Under the pieces are notes generated by a model. That model saw only the letters and a list, made by a program, of their open reading frames with translations. It made no database searches and was not told where the DNA came from. 64,000 nt of DNA, taken from an uncultured Bacteroidales bacterium (GTDB taxonomy: Bacteria > Bacteroidota > Bacteroidia > Bacteroidales > P3). The stretch covers positions 5,449-69,448 of the forward strand of contig CALDHX010000014.1 in assembly GCA_937901525.1 (NCBI GenBank), written 5' to 3'. Shown in pieces: positions 59,955 through 64,000 of this stretch (position 1 is its first letter; each line of letters opens with the position of its first letter). A program made the position numbers and the translations under genes.

Positions 59955-60544
59955 TGGGACAAGATATTGAAATTTTCAAACTTAACAAATATTTATGGCA
60001 AAGGATTTACGCAAAGTAATCTTTATCAGTTTGTTCAGTTCTATAAATTTTTTCCAGAGATTTTCCACTCAGTGAGTGTAAAATCTCAAATACTTTCACG
60101 GAACTTGAATCCTCTATTATTACTCATATACAAAAATTTGTAATGGAGTTAGGTAAAGGTTATGCTTTTGTTGCTCGACAACAACATATCAAGACTGATA
60201 TGGGAGATTACTTCATTGATTTGGTATTTTATAACTACATACTTAAATGTTTCTTGTTGATAGATCTTAAAACATCAAGAATTACTCATCAAGATGTTGG
60301 ACAAATGGATATGTATGTAAGAATGTATGATAATTTAAAGCGTACACAAGGAGATAATCCTACAATAGGACTTATTCTTTGTTCGGAAACAAGTGAAGAT
60401 ATGGCACGTTATTCCGTTCTACACGACAATGAGCGTTTGTTTCAAGCAAGATATTTAACCTATTTACCAACTATAGAACAACTAAAAGAAGAAATAGAAT
60501 TGCAAAAAGAGATTTTCAGGCAACAACACGAAGACAATAAATAA
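59955..60544 (+). pseudogene. decayed DUF1016/YhcG-type PDDEXK nuclease gene
   Basis: A start at 59955 (MGQDIEIFKLNKYLW) behind a TATTTTTG box soon stops. Another frame continues IYGKGFTQSNLYQFVQFYKF and FPEIFHSVSVKSQIL, then jumps to TELESSIITHIQKFV. The ORF 60143-60544 carries the intact C-terminal PDDEXK part (ELGKGYAFVARQQHIKTDMGDYFIDLVFYNYILKCFLLIDLKTSRITHQDVGQM). Full DUF1016 proteins are ~340 residues, so a large internal part has been lost and at least one frameshift is present. The 133-codon remainder could still be translated as a free C-domain. It is followed by a CGCTCGT hairpin. Confidence 0.85.
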
Positions 60545-60552
60545 TAACTCAA

Positions 60553-60606
60553 AGAAAAACGCTCGTGAGTCTTGGTTTTATTCAGACAAACGAGCGTTTT
60601 ATTTTT
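60553..60606. terminator. CGCTCGT-family hairpin terminator, copy 3
   Basis: AAAACGCTCGT (60556-60566) pairs with ACGAGCGTTTT (60590-60600). The inner GAGTCTTGGTTTTATTCAGAC can form a second GTCT/AGAC stem. Same orientation relative to the preceding gene as the copies at 15679 and 24047. Also ends the convergent gene at 60620. Confidence 0.8.
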
Positions 60607-60619
60607 CTAATTCTTTGCT

Positions 60620-61768
60620 TTATTCCACAATCAATTTCTTTTTCACGCTGCCTTTTGTGGTTTTTATGTTTACTATGTAAGAACCTGCTTTGTAGTTTGC
60701 GATATTTAACTGAATGTTTCTTTTGTTTGCTTTGCGTTTTTCAATCAAGCGATTCAAAGCGTCATAGATTTCAACTTCTTTTATTGCAAAAGCAGAATTT
60801 ATATTCAAAACATCTTTTGCAGGATTAGGATAAATCTCTATGTTTTCTTCAAGCAATTCAACCGAAACAACGCCACTATCTAATGAATCAGAAGAAGAAG
60901 TATCTATTATAGCTTGAATAGGACAAATTCCAAAAGCTTTAAATGCAGTAGTATCTGATTCTTGGATATAATAATTGTTGCCATACATTGATGCGTATTT
61001 ATATCTTTCATACCAACTTATATCTTCAACATAAATCCAGTTTCTATATGTACAAGTCTTTACGTATGGTTTATATTTAGCGCCATATCTATATGGAGCA
61101 TCTATTCTTAGTTCATCGGGGCCAGTACCCGGAGAAATAATAATCTCTTCATCAGGCACATTTAATGTAATAAATGCTAAATCTGTGCAATAAACTCCTA
61201 CATTATCAGAAAAAGCACTGCAAGCACTCTTATGCTCAAAAGCGACATAATAGTCTTCATATAAAGTAATAGTATCATCAAAAACGCATTCTACAAAAGG
61301 AAGATAAAAACCATTATGTTCAGGGGTTTGCAGATAACTGCTTATCGAGTCAAACTCAGACGCACTTCCAGAAATAAAGTTTTTTTCATAGAAAGTTTCT
61401 GTTAAATCGGAGTTTAATATACTTATTGTTATAGTATCATCTTGATGCATCATATTATATATATAATAAAAAAATGAATAAAGAGCAACTCCCATTATAC
61501 TAACGCTGTCATTCTCTGCAACTTCATATCTTTGTGCAGCTCCTTGAAGGTAATCTTGCATATCACGAACACCTGAAAACATATTCGTGCTACTATGGCT
61601 TTGAAAAGGAGTAGATTCCAAAATACAACTTCTTTCAATAGAATTATCAATTAAAGGAGGAAATATATATTGTTCTAAATAATCATCACCAATCCAAGCA
61701 GTATCTAATTGCTGTGCTTTTGATACAAAAGGTAATAATGCCAATAAAATTACCAATAACTTTTTCAT
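60620..61768 (-). CDS. secreted protein with T9SS C-terminal sorting domain
   Basis: A 382-residue protein with signal peptide 1-18 (ending VSKAQ). The central ~280 residues are of unknown type and contain several Cys, Tyr and acidic clusters (FVECVFDDTITLYEDYYVAFEHKS). A type A sorting domain covers about 308-382: IEIYPNPAKDVLNINSAFAIKEVEIYDALNRLIEKRKANK, then YKAGSYIVNIKTTKGSVKKKLIVE. It should be exported through the type IX system. It lies 21 bp after the upstream secreted-protein gene, so the two may form an operon. Confidence 0.88.
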   Translation of the reverse strand: MKKLLVILLALLPFVSKAQQLDTAWIGDDYLEQYIFPPLIDNSIERSCILESTPFQSHSSTNMFSGVRDMQDYLQGAAQRYEVAENDSVSIMGVALYSFFYYIYNMMHQDDTITISILNSDLTETFYEKNFISGSASEFDSISSYLQTPEHNGFYLPFVECVFDDTITLYEDYYVAFEHKSACSAFSDNVGVYCTDLAFITLNVPDEEIIISPGTGPDELRIDAPYRYGAKYKPYVKTCTYRNWIYVEDISWYERYKYASMYGNNYYIQESDTTAFKAFGICPIQAIIDTSSSDSLDSGVVSVELLEENIEIYPNPAKDVLNINSAFAIKEVEIYDALNRLIEKRKANKRNIQLNIANYKAGSYIVNIKTTKGSVKKKLIVE

Positions 61769-61789
61769 AGCTTTTATGTTATTAATTTG

Positions 61790-63163
61790 TTAATCTATAC
61801 AATTTACATTTATATTATCAATATAATTACTTGTTTGATCTACTATCCAATTTGCATTTATTACATTACATGTTAAAAACTGTGAAACAAGAGTTCCTTG
61901 TCCTATAAAAAGAGTATCTATCGTTGGTAATGAATTATCTAAACAAGAAAGAAAATCATGGTTTATTTCTTTTGTCGCAAATAAATGTAAGTTATTTGAT
62001 TGAGAAAAAGAATAACTACCTGTAACTGCGTAATGATCAGGAGAAATTAAACTAAAATGATTTATTTTACTTGGAGTATTGAAATTTTCCATTAAAGTAA
62101 CATAAGGATTCGTTTCCCAAGGATCAATATAAGTCATAGTTTGAACTTTTCCTTGTCCATTAAAATAACTATCATTTAGCAATAATAATCTTTTTATAGT
62201 AGGTGAATATTCCATTTCTAATACTGTGTGGTCTTTGTCATAATGTCGAAGTAATTGTGAAGAAAAAATGTGATTTGAAAACTTCTTATGAAAATTTATC
62301 ATAGTAAAATCTGTTTGTCCATCACTTGCTGAAAGACAAACAGCAAAAGTATCTTGTGAAATATTTGCTATGTGAAGAGGATAATATTCGGGATTGCTTG
62401 TGTATATGGTATAAATATTAGGGAATGTATAAATATAACTAATAACATTTTGCAAATATTGACCATCAAATTTAAAATATCTTATGAAATATTGATCAGA
62501 AGGGTGATTTTTACTTAAAGTTATTACATAATCACCATAAGAAAACATATCAAATAAGACTTCTAATTGTGTTATGTTAATAGGAGATGGATTATAGCAA
62601 ATAGAATTTGGATTTGCTAGATTTATATGTACAATTTGCCCATAACCACCTAACATTATATTAGGATCATTTCCTATTGCTGTTACAATTGTATCTCCTG
62701 TGCTATATGTATTTATTAATATTTTAGTTAGATTCTTAATAGTAGGGACTTCTGTATATTGATAATTAAAATTGCCGTTATTAATGAAGTCATTCATATC
62801 AAAATAACCTATAATACCAACATAATTACCTTGGTTTGTTAGTTTTTGCCCACAAAAATATAAAAAATTCCCAAAGAAAGTAAAGTCATTAAGAACAATA
62901 TTGGAGTTATTTAATAAACCATAAATTGCAGAATTATTTCCGTTATGCCATTGCACGAAACCATAAATAGAACTTTCTTTTTTCGTTATTCCGACTAAAT
63001 AATCATTGTTATAAACCTTTACTTTCTGAGCGTAAGCATCAACAGGAAATGGCGTGTGCAAAGTAACACTAAGTGAATTCTGCCAATCTTGTGCTTGCGA
63101 TTGATTAATGTGTAGAATATTCAACAAGAATAATACTACACAACTTAATAATAACTTTTTCAT
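61790..63163 (-). CDS. large secreted protein, possible beta-propeller
   Basis: A 457-residue protein with a signal peptide ending NQSQAQD (residue 25). It is strand-rich with repeated short units (YGFVQWHNGNNSAIYGLLNN, DFTFFGNFLYFCGQKL, YVGIIGYFDMNDF, TMINFHKKF, HYAVTGSYSFSQSNNLHLFATKEI). This recalls T9SS-linked surface proteins with beta-propeller-like bodies. No C-terminal sorting domain is evident; it ends NINVNCID. Function unknown. Confidence 0.75.
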   Translation of the reverse strand: MKKLLLSCVVLFLLNILHINQSQAQDWQNSLSVTLHTPFPVDAYAQKVKVYNNDYLVGITKKESSIYGFVQWHNGNNSAIYGLLNNSNIVLNDFTFFGNFLYFCGQKLTNQGNYVGIIGYFDMNDFINNGNFNYQYTEVPTIKNLTKILINTYSTGDTIVTAIGNDPNIMLGGYGQIVHINLANPNSICYNPSPINITQLEVLFDMFSYGDYVITLSKNHPSDQYFIRYFKFDGQYLQNVISYIYTFPNIYTIYTSNPEYYPLHIANISQDTFAVCLSASDGQTDFTMINFHKKFSNHIFSSQLLRHYDKDHTVLEMEYSPTIKRLLLLNDSYFNGQGKVQTMTYIDPWETNPYVTLMENFNTPSKINHFSLISPDHYAVTGSYSFSQSNNLHLFATKEINHDFLSCLDNSLPTIDTLFIGQGTLVSQFLTCNVINANWIVDQTSNYIDNINVNCID

Positions 63164-63193
63164 AGTGGTAATATTTTTAATTTATTTACGCTA

Positions 63194-63225
63194 CAAAGTT
63201 AAAAGAAAAAAACGAATATTCCAAA
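63194..63225 (-). promoter_or_regulatory. promoter of the two secreted-protein genes
   Basis: Minus strand: TTTG (63222-63225), 20 bp, then TAACTTTG (63194-63201); gene start at 63163. Confidence 0.75.
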
Positions 63226-63265
63226 TTTTTTTTATTCAAAAAAAATAAAGTGCGGGCGGTGTTGT

Positions 63266-63922
63266 TTGTTGGTGAATTTAAACATCAAAAATACATTTAT
63301 CTTTTTTCTTTTTTTTATTTTTCTTTTTCTTTTTAATTATATTTATTATTATATAAATGATGGTAATTGGAATACTTTATTATCAGGTCAATCTATTATT
63401 ATAAATACTGACGATAAAATATATTTTAAGGCAGAACTTACCCCAACCACTAATAATGGTATTGGTACATTTACAATAAGCAATTACTGTAATTTATCTG
63501 GTAATATAATGTCTTTATTATATGGAGATGATTTTGAAAATTACGATTTTGAAACTCTTAGGTATATATATGGTATAAATAAACCTGTGCTTGGAATATG
63601 TTTAGGAATGCAAATGGCAGTAGTAGAATTTGCAAGAAATGTATTGGGAATAAAAGATGCAAATTCAGCAGAATTTGATGAAAACGTGCAAAATCCTGTA
63701 ATTCATATAATGGAAGAACAAAAAGCAATCATGAAAAAAGGTGGCACAATGAGATTAGGTGCATATGATTGTCATCTTAAAAAAGGTTCTGTTGCAGCAA
63801 AGGCATATGGTGCAACAAAAATTTCGGAACGTCATAGACATAGATATGAAGTTAATAATGAATATATTAATTATTGCGTTAATAGTTGCTTTAGTATATG
63901 TAATGATGAATTATTATGCTAA
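63266..63922 (+). pseudogene. chimeric ORF: surface-protein N-terminus fused to a pyrG (CTP synthase) fragment
   Basis: A 218-codon ORF opening at TTG with a hydrophobic leader (NTFIFFLFFIFLFLF). The segment INTDDKIYFKAELTPTTNNGIGTFTISNYCNLSGNIMSLLYGDDF matches the N-terminal region of Bacteroidales BspA-like surface proteins. From about 63575 it switches to the glutaminase domain of CTP synthase: NKPVLGICLGMQMAVVEFARNVLGIKDANSAEFDEN, IMEEQKAIMKKGGTMRLGAYDCHLKKGS, ISERHRHRYEVNNEY. The amidotransferase Cys is present, but the catalytic His/Glu end and the whole synthase domain are missing. It cannot be a working CTP synthase. Confidence 0.85.
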
Positions 63923-64000
63923 AACGCCATCTAAAGTCCCTACAAATATAGATGTGCTTCATGAAGATATAATTCCAAATAATAATTATACCATTGGTAG
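63858..64000 (+). CDS. small membrane-anchored protein, 3' end beyond window
   Basis: From ATG 63858, in a frame different from the pyrG fragment it overlaps, the sequence reads NILIIALIVALVYVMMNYYA and KTPSKVPTNIDVLHEDIIPN, then NNYTIG to the edge. The N-terminus is one transmembrane helix. At least 47 codons are open. Identity unknown. It begins within the pyrG tail sequence, so its present 5' end may be a product of the same rearrangement. Confidence 0.5.
   Translation, partial: MNILIIALIVALVYVMMNYYAKTPSKVPTNIDVLHEDIIPNNNYTIG

Overview
The window reads as a chromosome segment of an AT-rich, strictly anaerobic member of the Bacteroidota, most likely an uncultured Bacteroidales. The grounds are the Bacteroides-type promoters (TTTG, 19-20 bp, TAnnTTTG), type IX secretion C-terminal sorting domains, BspA-like LRR proteins, WbqC and YfhO proteins, a GH57/debranching/glycogen-synthase cluster, a trimeric bifurcating [FeFe]-hydrogenase, a fused NfnAB and the anaerobic ThiH route to thiamine. 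No rRNA or tRNA genes were seen.

Layout. 1-2.7 kb: a secreted subtilase cut by the left edge, a small membrane protein and a small DNA-binding-like protein. 2.8-7.4 kb: hydrogenase operon (HndB-like, HydB, HydA, HydC; minus strand). 7.5-15.7 kb: a WbqC gene, an LRR/T9SS protein, fused tails of thiF and wbqC, then a five-gene operon (membrane protein, GTPase, two related membrane proteins, aspartic-protease lipoprotein) behind a structured leader RNA. 15.8-22.5 kb: thiamine operon thiD-thiS-tenI-thiE-thiG-thiC-thiH-thiF behind a TPP riboswitch. 22.5-24.9 kb: envelope proteins and a second copy of the leader RNA. 25-32.2 kb: six-gene operon with flippase, glycogen metabolism, a GNAT protein and rlmH. 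32.3-34.9 kb: a small plasmid-like patch with a winged-helix protein, tandem repeats, an HTH protein and an HU-like protein. 34.9-40.7 kb: glycosyltransferase, murF, anmK, ECF sigma factor, probable anti-sigma, Spy-like protein and a TSUP transporter. 40.7-51.1 kb: PepSY-like lipoprotein, NfnAB fusion, OM proteins, O-methyltransferase, OmpA protein, miaA, CCA-adding enzyme family and rocD. 51.2-55.2 kb: accessory region with an AbiEii-type toxin-antitoxin pair, the third leader RNA copy, a MORN-repeat protein and gene remnants. 55.2-59.9 kb: YfhO protein and gyrB. 59.9-64 kb: a decayed DUF1016 nuclease, two secreted proteins and a chimeric ORF containing a pyrG piece.

Two observations stand out. 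First, a ~255-nt structured RNA occurs three times (10393-10650 plus, 24395-24650 minus, 52924-53176 plus). Its helices differ in sequence but keep base pairing. Each copy lies between a TTTG-N19-TAnnTTTG promoter and an envelope-protein gene, with ATTAC(C/G)-N7-(G/C)GTAAT palindromes upstream. Copies 1 and 2 also have a shared CGCTCGT/ACGAGCG hairpin downstream. This looks like a recurring regulatory cassette. Second, cargo genes at wbqC/thiF and at rocD are bounded by duplicated 3' tails of the flanking genes. Truncated minus-strand and plus-strand tails are joined back to back, as expected if circles carrying gene tails integrated by single crossover.
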